Assembly: GCA_023055425.1 (NCBI GenBank)
Contig: JALGPY010000005.1
Span: forward strand, 9,573,501 to 9,637,500
Length of the DNA: 64,000 nucleotides
Direction of reading: 5' to 3'
Source of the DNA: Linanthus parryae
Taxonomy: Eukaryota > Streptophyta > Magnoliopsida > Ericales > Polemoniaceae
Every line of letters starts with the position of its first letter. The first letter of the stretch is position 1. The notes beneath the pieces were generated by a model. The model saw nothing but the letters and a program-made list of their open reading frames with translations, was not told the origin of the DNA and searched no databases. Shown here one piece after another: positions 44,427 to 54,480 of the stretch. The position numbers and the translations under genes are program-made.

Positions 44427-44508
44427 AAATTTCTCTATCCGCCTCTAGGGCCTCTCTAGTCTCATCAAATTTCTCTATCCGCCTCTAGGGCCTCTCTAGT
44501 CTCATCAT
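44427..44508. repeat. Exact 41-42-bp tandem duplication
   Basis: The block beginning aaatttctctatccgcctct and ending tctagtctcatca occurs twice in a row without visible differences. Confidence 0.9.
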
Positions 44509-44854
44509 TCAGACGGCCCAGGCTATACACACCTGACACCACTACAACTCTCTTTTTTCGCCCAGTTTGTTACACAATGGGCTAGCCTATTTATTTATTC
44601 ACTAGTGGAAAATCAGTGGCTGAATTCGCTATAATTAAATCGAGAAATTGAGTTGGGAGAAGATACTAAATATAATTTTTATCGTTAATAATTTCTAATG
44701 AATTCACTGAGATGACTGATCTAAATTGCACACGGGATAGCTTTGATAGAGTTCGTGGTATTCGGTCGCGTTATTTTGGGGTGAGTCTTTTTTTTTTTTT
44801 TTTTTTTTGATCAAACAGAAATATATTAAAAGGAAACCCAGAAAACTTACAAAC

Positions 44855-47800
44855 TCAACCTATGCCTCTAGCACAGTCTTTTTCTACAAGCTCTCTCAGA
44901 TTACAGGGGACATTACTGATAAAATTGGAGGGGAAAGCAGAGGCTTGAGCTAGTTTAACAAAGGCATCAGCTAATACATTCTTACTTCTACTCACCCACA
45001 CCAATTGGCATCCCATCTCTGAAATGAGAGCTTTGATATCTTCTATGATATTCTTTGTCTCCCAATCTGCAGAAGTGAGCCCCAAACTGGCTTCCACCAC
45101 ACCTTTGTTGTCACTTTCCACTAACAAGTTATGGAATTGAAGATCATTCAACTCTTGAAGACTTCTTCTAATAGCCAAGGCTTCACTTTGGGCTGGACTT
45201 CTAGCAGAATGGTTGTGCCAAGCTCCTCCCAAGAACCAACCCTTATCATTTCTCATAACCCAACCACCATAAGAAGTAAGGCTGCTGCTCATCCAAGTAG
45301 CATCAATATTAACTTTGAGAACCCCCACTGGAGGTGGTTGCCAACCAAGATCACTGTCCCTCCTAGCACCTTCAGCTTTCTTCTTAAACTTGTTCAAAGC
45401 CTGGTTATAATCACCCATAGCTTTCTGAAAACTCTGCACCACACTTGTGGGATTAGGGACCACTCCTTCAAAACTGCATTTATTTCTCTGCAGCCATATG
45501 GACCAGAAAGCCATCAACAGGCTTGTATTCAGAGACCCCTCTTCACACTTAGCTTTGAACCAGCTTTTGAAACAGCCCACCTTCTGAACTTCTGAGATCT
45601 GGAGAACATTTGTGCCAAACCAGAAAGGCTCCACCCATTTACAATGGAAAAACAGGTGTTCCACTGACTCCTCACTTCCACCACATATCTGGCACTCTGG
45701 GGTTATGGCACACCCTCTTCTAAACAGGTTAAGCTTTGTTGACAGAGCATTATGACACAATTTCCAGCAGAAAAGTTTCACCTTAGGAGGGGCTTGGACC
45801 TTCCAGAGTTTGTTCCACACATTGTCATTCCAAGAGAAGGAAGTAGATGCCTTTTCTGTCCTCTTCTTTGAAGCAGCAGTGGAAGTGCTAAAAAGGGTTT
45901 TTGCTACAAAATAACCACTTTTAACCAAATACTTGCCTGATTTGCTGCCTTTCCACACCAACTTGTCCCTTTGAGGAGTTTGAGCTATAGGGACCTTCAC
46001 AATTAGATCAGCCACTTGTGTTGGGAAAGCATTGCCAATAAAGTTCATTTTCCAGCATTTGAGATCATGGTTAACTATTTCACTAACTTTCCCAACTAGA
46101 GTTTGGTTCAGCTCTCTATCAAGAGTGTGATTGATTAGACCAGGGATCCATCTGTCAGCCCCAATTCTAATGTTTCTCCCATCACCAACCACCCAGCCAC
46201 TCCCTTCCTCTATTATAGTCCTTCCTGCCACAACACTTCTCCAAGTCCAAGAGGGCCTACTCCCTAGCTTGGCAGCCATGAAAGACTCATGTGGGAAATA
46301 AATGCTCTTCAGCACTTGGTTGCAAAAAGTGTCCTCCTCAATAGCTAGGCTCCATCCCCTCTTAGCTAGGAGAGCCAAATTGAATTTGTGGAAATCCCTA
46401 AACCCAATACCACCTTGAGATTTATTTTTAGAAACTTGTTCCCAGTTTAACCAGTGGATCTTCCTTTGACCTTTCTTGCCTCCCCACCAGAAGCTCCTAA
46501 CCAGTTGAGAAAGCTTTTTGCATAGAGATATAGGCATCTCAAAGCACATCATAGCATAGCTTGGAATGGCTTGTATTACAGATTTTATCACCACTTCCCT
46601 ACCTGCTTGTGACAGCATCTCCATTTTCCAACCTTGAAGAAATTTTTCAACACTATCAATAATGAATTGGAAAGTGCCCTTCTTGGACTTACCCCAAAAC
46701 ATAGGGATGCCTAAATACTTTCCTTCCTCTTGCATTGAGGGGATACCCAGGCATTCATTCAGCTCCACTTGAAGCTCCTCACTTACATTTGGAGAGTACA
46801 CAACCCCAGATTTGTCAAGATTCACTTTCAAACCTGAAGCTTCTTCAAAAACTTTTAAAATTGTGAGGAAACTGTTAACCCCTTCCGGGGTGGCTTTAAG
46901 GAAAATTAAAGAATCATCCGCGAATTGGAGGTGAGTAACAGTAGGACAGCCTTGCTTAATTTTAATACCTTCTATTTTCCCAGTGGCTTCAGCTTCTTGA
47001 ATCAATCTGGATAAATAATCAACTGCCATAACAAAGAGATAGGGGGAGATGGGATCCCCCTGTCTCAGGCCTCTTTTTGGGGTAATCTTCTCTTGAGGCA
47101 TGCCATTCAACAGCACTTGATAAGACACTGTAGAGAAGCATTGTTTCATCCAGCTCACCCACATATCACTAAAACCCAAACACTTCATCACCTTGCATAA
47201 GAACTCCCAACTTAACTTGTCATAGGCCTTGGCAATATCCAATTTAAGAGCTAGATAGCCATCCTTCCCATCTCTCTTTCCTTTAATAAAGTGAAACACT
47301 TCATGTGCAACAAAAATATTGTCTTGAATAGTCCTCCCTGGCACAAATGCCGACTGGAAAGGGGTAATGATTTTACTGAGAGTGGACTTCAATCTATTTG
47401 CAAACAGCTTGGAGAGAATCTTATACTTATAATTGCACAAAGCAATAGGCCTATAGTCCTTAGCAGTTTCAGGACACTGTTTCTTAGGTATGAGAGCTAT
47501 ATGAGTAACATTCCACTCTTTGAGAAGGAAACCTTTTGTGCAGAAGTGTTTGATAGCTCTACATACCTGATCACCCACTGTAGGCCAATAGTTTTGATAA
47601 AACATACCAGAGAATCCATCTGGTCCTGGAGCCTTTCCTGCTCCTAGTTGAAAACTTGCTGCTCTTATCTCCTCATCTGTAGGAATGACAGTGAGATAGA
47701 TGTTTGTCTCAGGGGAGATGAGCTTTGGGATTGTAGTTTCAATTTCAGTTGGCCACCTGGCTGCTTCAAAGCTGTAGAGATTCTGGAAATAGTTAGACAA

Positions 47801-48976
47801 AGTTCTACTCACCCCTTCTGCATTGTCTTCCCAAGCCCCCTGATTATTCATAATCTTTAGGATTTGGTTTCTGGCTCTTCTCTTTATTGTGGAGACATGG
47901 AAAAATTTTGAGTTTTGGTCACCTTCCTTCAAATATTGAATTCTTGACCTTTGATGCCAGTAGCTCTCTTCCCTCTTCCACACTTCTTCTAGATCTTTAG
48001 TTGTTTCTTCCATGTGCTTTAGTGTCTCTGCATTCCACACTCCCTTTTGAAGGTTTTCCAACTTTATCTTCAACTGTTCAGCCTTTTTCCTGTTGTTTCC
48101 CAAGGTTGTAGAGTTCCAAAGAGAAAGCTTGTGTCTACAGCTTTTGAGTTTACATGAAAGCTCAAACATGGGGGACCCTTTGAGCTCATTTCCCCAACTC
48201 TCATTTATTATTTCTTCACATTTCTTGTACTCAAGCCAAAGGGATTCAAATCTGAACCTTTTCTTTTTCTTTTTCCCCTGTTGCTGAAGTGAAAGCACCA
48301 CTGGACAGTGGTCAGATCCTATAAACAGCTCATGTTTAACCCATGCCTCCGGGTAGTTAAGTAACCACTGGGTATTGCACAACACCCTATCAATCCTCTC
48401 TTTTATGAGACCTTTAGCTCTCCTATTTGACCAAGTGTGTGAGGTAGTCTGATTGGACAAATCTATCAACTTGCAATCTGATATCCACTTGTGAAATTTT
48501 CTCCATCTATTTGTATTGGAGCTTGAGCCTCCAGCTTTGTCTTCTGCACTTGAGATTTCATTGAAATCCCCTATTATACACCAGGGTTCTATCATCTTCT
48601 CAGCCATAGACAACAGCTCCTTCCACAGTTTTCTTCTTTCCTTCTCTCTTGGGTGACCATAGATGAAAGTCCACCATTCTTTTGTGCCATTTTCTCTTGT
48701 AATCCTCCCATGTATCATCCTTTCATTTGCAAACCCTACTTCAAACTGAACACTATCTAACCACCACAAAGCCAGACCACCACTTAACCCTATAGGGTCA
48801 ATGTAAAAGGCTTTGTCAAATTGGAGTCTCCTCCTTATTCTGTCCACCTTCTGTTTTTTGTTTTTTGTTTCAATTAGAAAAACCATATCTGGGAGATGGG
48901 AATTGCAGATCCCTCGGAGGTTCTGGACTGTCAGGAGTCTCCCAATCCCCTGGCAGTTCCAGCTCAGCACTACCAT
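44855..48976 (-). CDS. LINE ORF2: endonuclease, reverse transcriptase, RNase H
   Basis: The protein is 1373 residues, the expected size for plant L1 ORF2. The AP-type endonuclease spans about residues 1-235 (LSWNCQGIG at the start, GDFNEI near 135, SDHCPVV near 221). The reverse transcriptase spans about 480-755 with KAYDKLSWEF, RGLRQGDPISPYLF and the catalytic FADD at about 683. A zinc-binding zf-RVT segment follows at about 1050-1140 (CQICGGSEESVEHLFFHC). The RNase H domain covers about 1215-1345 (VNIDATW, ESDNKGV, VLADAFVKLA). No internal stop is present. The start ATG overlaps the end of the preceding frame by 7 bases (ATGGTAG), which suggests coupled reinitiation. The protein nicks the target and copies its own RNA into it. 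Confidence 0.95.
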   Translation of the reverse strand: MVVLSWNCQGIGRLLTVQNLRGICNSHLPDMVFLIETKNKKQKVDRIRRRLQFDKAFYIDPIGLSGGLALWWLDSVQFEVGFANERMIHGRITRENGTKEWWTFIYGHPREKERRKLWKELLSMAEKMIEPWCIIGDFNEISSAEDKAGGSSSNTNRWRKFHKWISDCKLIDLSNQTTSHTWSNRRAKGLIKERIDRVLCNTQWLLNYPEAWVKHELFIGSDHCPVVLSLQQQGKKKKKRFRFESLWLEYKKCEEIINESWGNELKGSPMFELSCKLKSCRHKLSLWNSTTLGNNRKKAEQLKIKLENLQKGVWNAETLKHMEETTKDLEEVWKREESYWHQRSRIQYLKEGDQNSKFFHVSTIKRRARNQILKIMNNQGAWEDNAEGVSRTLSNYFQNLYSFEAARWPTEIETTIPKLISPETNIYLTVIPTDEEIRAASFQLGAGKAPGPDGFSGMFYQNYWPTVGDQVCRAIKHFCTKGFLLKEWNVTHIALIPKKQCPETAKDYRPIALCNYKYKILSKLFANRLKSTLSKIITPFQSAFVPGRTIQDNIFVAHEVFHFIKGKRDGKDGYLALKLDIAKAYDKLSWEFLCKVMKCLGFSDMWVSWMKQCFSTVSYQVLLNGMPQEKITPKRGLRQGDPISPYLFVMAVDYLSRLIQEAEATGKIEGIKIKQGCPTVTHLQFADDSLIFLKATPEGVNSFLTILKVFEEASGLKVNLDKSGVVYSPNVSEELQVELNECLGIPSMQEEGKYLGIPMFWGKSKKGTFQFIIDSVEKFLQGWKMEMLSQAGREVVIKSVIQAIPSYAMMCFEMPISLCKKLSQLVRSFWWGGKKGQRKIHWLNWEQVSKNKSQGGIGFRDFHKFNLALLAKRGWSLAIEEDTFCNQVLKSIYFPHESFMAAKLGSRPSWTWRSVVAGRTIIEEGSGWVVGDGRNIRIGADRWIPGLINHTLDRELNQTLVGKVSEIVNHDLKCWKMNFIGNAFPTQVADLIVKVPIAQTPQRDKLVWKGSKSGKYLVKSGYFVAKTLFSTSTAASKKRTEKASTSFSWNDNVWNKLWKVQAPPKVKLFCWKLCHNALSTKLNLFRRGCAITPECQICGGSEESVEHLFFHCKWVEPFWFGTNVLQISEVQKVGCFKSWFKAKCEEGSLNTSLLMAFWSIWLQRNKCSFEGVVPNPTSVVQSFQKAMGDYNQALNKFKKKAEGARRDSDLGWQPPPVGVLKVNIDATWMSSSLTSYGGWVMRNDKGWFLGGAWHNHSARSPAQSEALAIRRSLQELNDLQFHNLLVESDNKGVVEASLGLTSADWETKNIIEDIKALISEMGCQLVWVSRSKNVLADAFVKLAQASAFPSNFISNVPCNLRELVEKDCARGIG

Positions 48977-49428
48977 TTTTGTGGTGGCTGATTAGGGTCA
49001 GCCACAGACACCCTCTTACCATTCGCGATAGCTTCTCTTTCCTGCATCTTCAGGTTAAATTCAGTCATGTATTCATCATACGATTTTAGGAGATGTTGCT
49101 TACCAGTATAACTGGTCCCACTTTCCCCCTTTGCCCTCCTCTGTTGTTTATCTTCCTCCTCTTGGATTAGTGAATCGTAGTTTTTCATGAAATCTTTGTA
49201 GTACTGAAATCTTTGGGGAGGAACCTCATTCATAATCTCCAATTTGTCCGCATAATCCCCTTGCTGCTCGATTAGTCCCACTTCCGCAGTCCCATCTTCT
49301 GATCCTTCATATATTCGAAAGCTTGCTTGCTTCTTGTTCTTGCCATGAACTTCTCTAAGCTGTTGCACTTGTTTGGCATAGACCCCATCCGCTAGTAATT
49401 TCAGAATGTTACGATTTGCTTCCTCTTG
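48970..49428 (-). pseudogene. In-frame continuation of LINE ORF1 after a TAG codon
   Basis: The frame that begins in ORF1 stays open for about 150 codons after the TAG at 49429-49431 and ends at 48970, inside the ORF2 start. It contains QQRFQYYKDFMKNYDSLI and LKSYDEYMTEFNLKMQERE, a charged, probably helical region. There is no ATG near its beginning, so it would be reached only by read-through of the TAG, or it is the severed C-terminus of a longer ORF1. Confidence 0.7.
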
Positions 49429-50976
49429 CTACGTCTTGTCCGATTGCAGCGCTCTCGCTTTTCTTAACCTAGTCTCCCAGTCTCTGTCTCTGGTTTTTCT
49501 CTTAAGACTTACAAATCTATCAAAAACCTTTGCCAACCCTATATCGAAAAACGGGTTACCGGGTATATGGTCTTCTCCTTCCGGGTTTGTGTAGGGTCCT
49601 TTATTGTTTTTTGGGTCATCCCCAGCTCCAGCCCACTGCCTCCCAATCCGTTTCCATTTCCGAGTTGGGTTTCTGGGAGCCCAGACATCTAGTCCATTGC
49701 AGTCTTCCTTAAGGTGGGTTGGGCTTTCAGGCTCTTCAACAAAGTAGTCTTGTGTTGTGTCTGCTAGCCCAACAGGCCCAACACTAATTTCCTTAGGCCC
49801 ATTAAGGGCAGTTGTCTCCACCTCACTACTTGGAACCCTATCGCCACACTCCTCCTTTCTAGCAGGACTCTCTGTAGCATCTGTTACTATGTACCCCCCA
49901 CCGCCGGTCCTTGGGAGGGTTAAATTCTCAAATTTGTCGTTTTGTCCCGAGGGCTCTCCTTCCTCGTCATTGCTCTGATCCTCCCCTTCACGTCTCATTT
50001 CTCCAGCTGTACCTTTCGTACGCGTACCTGTCCTTCGTTGATCGATTATCCAATCAGGAATGAGGAATCCCGCTTTACCGTTAGTGTCCTTCGTGATTGT
50101 ACGATTTCCACCTCCACCGTCCTTAGGACCTTTCGCCGCACCCTCCTCTTCCTCCACCTGTCCTCCTGGGGGGATGTGTCCAAATTGTTCTTCATTCACG
50201 CGCTTTGCTTGGGAGTCCATCCCCTCACGCGCCACCACCTTCTCCGGCACCGCCTTCATTAGAGTCTGCTCCGCATGTTCCATCCATGACTCTGTTGATG
50301 CAATATAGTGATCAACTCTCAGTCTTGGGATCTCCTTCTCCCCTGGATCTTGTCCCTCAAACTTGCACTGAGTGTTGATATGACCAATACGGTCACACTT
50401 GTAACAGTAATCGGCTAATTTTTCATACTTGAAGGCAATCCAAGTCTTTTTGTTTTCCGGCAACCTGAGAAAGAAACCTCTCGGGAGGGGTTCTTCAATA
50501 TTTAACAGAACTCTCATTCTTAAGCAATGTTTCTGATACAATTCGTCTCTCTTGTCAACCGTAATCAGATCTCCAATGGCACCCCCAATCCTCTCCGCAT
50601 TTCCAATCGACATTTTTTCCTTTGGTAACCCTCTTGCCTGCACCCAGAAAGGGCACTTATTGAAACTGACCGCCTCTAATGGGCAGCCAACCTTCCATTC
50701 CTGAAGCATTAGTAGCTTGTTGTTTAGGGTCCAGGGATTGCCTTCTAAGACCTTCTTGTGGTCTTCTTGATCCGAAAAATGAAAGACATAGCAATTGGAT
50801 CTAAACGGCTCAACAGTAACACGCCCCTTCAGTTTCCAGATTGTAGTAACAATTTTTTGTAGCAATTGCTTTTTGAGACCTTTCTCGATGAAAATCTTCC
50901 CCAGAAGGGATGAGCTATGGAGTTGTTTGATTACTTCTGGGTCGTCCTCCAGATCTAGGGAGATAAATTTGGACAT
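49429..50976 (-). CDS. LINE ORF1: RNA-binding protein with CCHC zinc knuckle
   Basis: I place the start at the ATG at 50976 (MSKFISLDLEDD). The frame is open 14 codons further, but only to a TTG. The protein is 515 residues to a TAG. The first 190 residues have the DUF4283-like fold common in plant retroelement ORF1 (GRVTVEPFRSNCYVFHF, LLMLQEWKVGCP). A CCHC knuckle CYKCDRIGHINTQC lies near residue 195-210. The rest is charged and low-complexity. ORF1 proteins bind the element RNA and form the particle used for retrotransposition. Confidence 0.88.
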   Translation of the reverse strand: MSKFISLDLEDDPEVIKQLHSSSLLGKIFIEKGLKKQLLQKIVTTIWKLKGRVTVEPFRSNCYVFHFSDQEDHKKVLEGNPWTLNNKLLMLQEWKVGCPLEAVSFNKCPFWVQARGLPKEKMSIGNAERIGGAIGDLITVDKRDELYQKHCLRMRVLLNIEEPLPRGFFLRLPENKKTWIAFKYEKLADYCYKCDRIGHINTQCKFEGQDPGEKEIPRLRVDHYIASTESWMEHAEQTLMKAVPEKVVAREGMDSQAKRVNEEQFGHIPPGGQVEEEEGAAKGPKDGGGGNRTITKDTNGKAGFLIPDWIIDQRRTGTRTKGTAGEMRREGEDQSNDEEGEPSGQNDKFENLTLPRTGGGGYIVTDATESPARKEECGDRVPSSEVETTALNGPKEISVGPVGLADTTQDYFVEEPESPTHLKEDCNGLDVWAPRNPTRKWKRIGRQWAGAGDDPKNNKGPYTNPEGEDHIPGNPFFDIGLAKVFDRFVSLKRKTRDRDWETRLRKARALQSDKT

Positions 50977-51132
50977 TTTCTGTTTTTTGTAAAAACGGAT
51001 GAGAGGAAAAATAAACAAAACGAGAAGAAAGAAGTGTGCTGGAAAGAAACACCAGAGAGTTAATAATCGAGAAGATTGGTAAGCAAAAACGATTTTCTAG
51101 CTACCCACAACGCCGGTATTTTGGGGTGAGTC

Positions 51133-51462
51133 TAATAGCGGACCAAATGAAATTGGGCCTGTCACAAAGCCCAATCCATCAAGAAGCTAAATGGATCAAG
51201 ACAAAAGCCAGCTAGCCCAAACAGAAGCTCTCAAAGCCCACTGATTAGTCTTGTTATTTGTATCACTTGTCAAGGGTATTTATGTCATTTTGTAAACCCT
51301 AAATGCTAGCTACCGTTAGATCATGTTCGTACAGTTCCTACCGTTGGATCTGTGCTATATATACTCGGTTATCATTCGGCTAGGTTAATACACAGAACAT
51401 TTTTCTCTTCTCTTCTCTGTTTTTCTTCGTCTCTCTTCTATTGAACCCTAAGGGTTCTTTCA
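51133..51462 (+). repeat. copia 5' LTR
   Basis: It starts taatagcggacc (not the usual TG) and ends tttca. A TATA box tatatata lies at about 51356. The LINE sits immediately to its left. Confidence 0.92.
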
Positions 51463-51476
51463 TGGTATCAGGAGCC
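51463..51476 (+). other. copia primer-binding site, Met-initiator tRNA
   Basis: TGGTATCAGGAGCC follows the LTR directly and differs from the standard TGGTATCAGAGC by an extra G. The gag ATG is at 51481, only four bases after it. Confidence 0.85.
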
Positions 51477-51480
51477 TTCC

Positions 51481-52922
51481 ATGGCCCTCGCCACTACACC
51501 ACAGGCTTCAACGCCTCTCTATCTTCTCTCTAATATACACAACTTACTACCTTTCAAGCCTGATTCAAGCAATTTTGTTCTTTGGAAACATCAAATTACT
51601 TCTATTTTTCGCACACATACTCTATACGGTTACCTTGATGGGGCGATTCCATGTCCACATCCAGTTCTTCCATCCTCCGATGGCTCTCCGGTTGTAAACC
51701 CAGCATATACGGCCTGGCATCTTCAAGATCAGGCCATCCTTACTATACTAAATGCTACTTTATCTCAAGAATCTCTCACTTTAGTCATTGGATCTACCAC
51801 ATCTGCTGAAGCTTGGGCTATTCTTGAGCGTCGTTACGCTTCCCTTACCAGATCCAATATTCTAGCTCTCAAAGCTGAGTTTCACACCATCAGAAAGGGT
51901 TCCGATTCCATCGATCTGTACATGCAGAAACTCAAAATGATCCGAGACAAGCTCTCTGCTTCTCGTGTTGTCACCGCCGAAGAAGATCTGCTTCTATACG
52001 CTCTTAAGGGCCTTCCACCGGAGTACAACTCTTTTCGGTCGTCTCTGCGTATCCACTCTGCACCTATCCCTTTTGAGGAACTTCATGTTCTTCTCAAGGC
52101 CGAGGAGCAGATGCATGCCTTACAGTCTCCATCCCAGATCTGTCAACACCCACCGCCTTCTACCATCAGCGCGGTGGTCGGAGTGGCCCAAACAACCGTG
52201 GTGGTCGATCTGGTCACCGAACGGGTGGTGGTGGCCGCTCAGATTCTCGTGGTGGCCGATCTACTTCCGAGTTTGGATCTGGACCCCCAAACGGTTACAA
52301 CTCCAACTACAGTTCGGGTTATGGGTCTGGATCCGGGTCCGGTTCGGGTTACTCATTCGGATCCAATTCTGGTTACGGGTCTGGATCCGGTCTTAGTTCG
52401 GGTCGCTCCAGATCCAGAGGGCGAGGTGGTTCGGGTTGTGGTGGTTCGGGTCCGCCCATAAACTGTCAAATATGCGGATACGATTATCATTCCGCACTTG
52501 ATTGCTATCATCGTATGGACTTTGCCTATCAAGGACGTCTTCCTCCTAAACAACTCTCAGCCATGGCGGCCTCCACCACCTCGCAGACAGCTCCATCTCC
52601 TTCCTCGGAGCTTTGGTTGACAGATACTGGAGCGTCAAACCATATGACTGTAGACTTTCGCAATTTGTCTCTTGCTGAGCCTTACAATGGAACTGATACA
52701 GTGACCGTCGGTAACGGTTCTTCTCTCCCTATCCAACATTCTGGCACTACCTATCTCTCAACTTCCACTAGTTCTTATGCTTTAAATAACACCTTACATG
52801 TTCCAAATTTGTCTGTGAACTTGTTATCTGTACACAAATTTTGCACTGATCACAACACTAGATTCATCTTTGATAAAGACTCTTTTTGTGTTCAGGACAA
52901 TTCTACGGGTCAAATTATTTTT
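51481..52922 (+). pseudogene. copia gag and protease, frameshifted
   Basis: The gag part opens with LYLLSNIHNLLPFKPDSSNF and has WAILERRYASLTRS and YALKGLPPEYN, typical of the copia capsid domain. Near 52155 the reading frame shifts; after it come Gly/Arg/Ser repeats, a CCHC knuckle CQICGYDYHSALDC (about 52470) and the protease motif WLTDTGASNHMT (about 52615). A TAG at 52923-52925 ends the frame directly after the protease. Confidence 0.88.
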
Positions 52923-52925
52923 TAG

Positions 52926-54480
52926 CGACCCAGTAAAAATGGGCTTTACCCCTTATCTTCACTATCTGCTTCCTCTGCTTCCTCAAATTCTCAAGCTTAT
53001 TTGGGTCAAAGGGTCAAATCTCATTTGTGGCACTCAAGACTTGGACACCCCCTACCTCTGTTTTGTCAAAATGTGTTAAATGTTTAATCACCTTCTGTTA
53101 ATTTATCTGTGAACAATTTAGGCAACCTATGTGAATCATGTATGGCTGGTAAATTATGTCGTCTTCCTTATAACTTATCTTCCTCTTCTGCTACTGCACC
53201 ATTACATATGTTACATAGTGATGTTTGGGGACCTGCTTCCACTCTGTCTTATGATGGCTTTAAGTATTACGTGCTGTTTATTGATGACTATTCTCGATTT
53301 ACTTGGCTATTTCCTTTGAAACTTAAATCCATAGTTGTTGATACCGTTCCGTTCCGGTCTGGAACGGCCGGAACGGTTCGTTTCGCTGGCAAAACGGAAC
53401 GGATATGTGGTGGATTCGTACCGGTCCAAATTCCGACCTGTTCCGCCCAGATCCGGCTGGTACCATGTTACCACTGGGCCAACAGCTCTTATTATTGATT
53501 CCTTACCATATTATTATATATAGTAACATTTACTGTATTTATTTTTGTAACTTTTTTCTATTTTTATTTAACACAACCAGTTATAAACTTATAAAGACTT
53601 AATCAATTCTTGTTTAAACTTTATAATGTTTAGTGATTTCACTACTTAAATTTCACATTAACTTATTAAGTACAAATAATTTATTTTCTCATCAATTAAA
53701 CATACAGTTATATTTTCTTGACCGTAATTCAATAACTAGATCAAAAATCATTTGTTTTCATAACACACGTGATGTTTTTAACGAGCTATTTCCATAAAAA
53801 ATTAGTTATATTTTATACTTTATGTTCTAATTTGATTAAATTTATAAGACATTGTTATTAAAATACATATTATTTATATTGTATATATATAATATAGTAA
53901 AGTGCGGTAAATCCGGAACGGATTGCCGTTCCGTCCGGATCCGGGATCGTTCCGTTCCCAAGAGCAAAACGGAACGGGGACCGGAACGGTATTCACAACT
54001 ATGCTTAAATCTGATGTACCTACTGTCTTTGCTACATTTAAATTGTTTATTGAGAAACTGTTAGGCTATTCCATCAAAATCTTGCATTCTGATGGAGGAG
54101 GTGAATATACTGCTTTTACATTTCAAAAATTTCTTCAAGAAAAGGGCATTTTACATCATAAGTCTTGCCCCTACACACCTCAACAAAATGGAATCTCAGA
54201 AAGAAAGCATAGGCATATAATTGATACTGCTGTAACCCTTCTTCACAATGCATCTTTGCCTAAATTGGTTTGGTATCATGTTGTTGCTACCTCTGTTTAC
54301 TTAATTAATCGCATGCCAAGTAAAAACACTTTACACAAATCACCATATGAACTTCTTTTCAATTCAAACCTGATTATAACTCTCTAAATGTTTTTGGTTG
54401 CACTTGTTTTTCACGATTAACTGATTATAACACATCTAAATTAGATCCCAAATCAAAAAAATATGTCTTTTTAGGGTATG
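52926..54480 (+). pseudogene. copia integrase, split by a hAT insertion
   Basis: The zinc-binding part begins with HLWHSRLGHP and CESCMAGK, with a TAA between them at 53085-53087. The first catalytic aspartate is in LHSDVWGP. The core then breaks at 53330, where the hAT element lies, and resumes at 54004 with the second aspartate (LHSDGGGEY) and glutamate (NGISERKHRH). A frameshift near 54380 precedes the C-terminal part. Confidence 0.88.
53330..54003. mobile_element. Non-autonomous hAT element inside the copia integrase
   Basis: The element is 674 bp with an exact 8-bp duplication cttaaatc (53322-53329 and 54004-54011). The inverted ends are catagttgttgataccgttcc and ggaacggtattcacaactatg in outline. 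Both subterminal regions are packed with ccgttcc/ggaacgg words, and the centre is AT-rich and non-coding. It must be younger than the copia insertion. Confidence 0.92.

Larger units (their letters stand above)
44789..51116 (-). mobile_element. Full-length L1-type LINE, minus strand
   Basis: The 6.3-kb element has, on the minus strand, a 5' leader, ORF1, ORF2 and a poly(A) tail seen as a T run ending at 44808. The direct repeat tattttggggtgagtct lies at 44772-44788 and 51117-51133, an exact 17-bp target duplication (16 bp if the last T belongs to the tail). ORF2 is open throughout and the duplication is perfect, so insertion was recent. The right edge is flush with the 5' LTR of the copia element. 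Confidence 0.95.

Noticed and set aside
45131..50308. Plus-strand frames of 60-154 codons across the LINE
   Set aside because: They are shadows of the minus-strand ORF1 and ORF2, without domains of their own.
50977..51018. A 14-codon N-terminal extension of LINE ORF1
   Set aside because: The first codon would be TTG; the ATG at 50976 is the first usable start.
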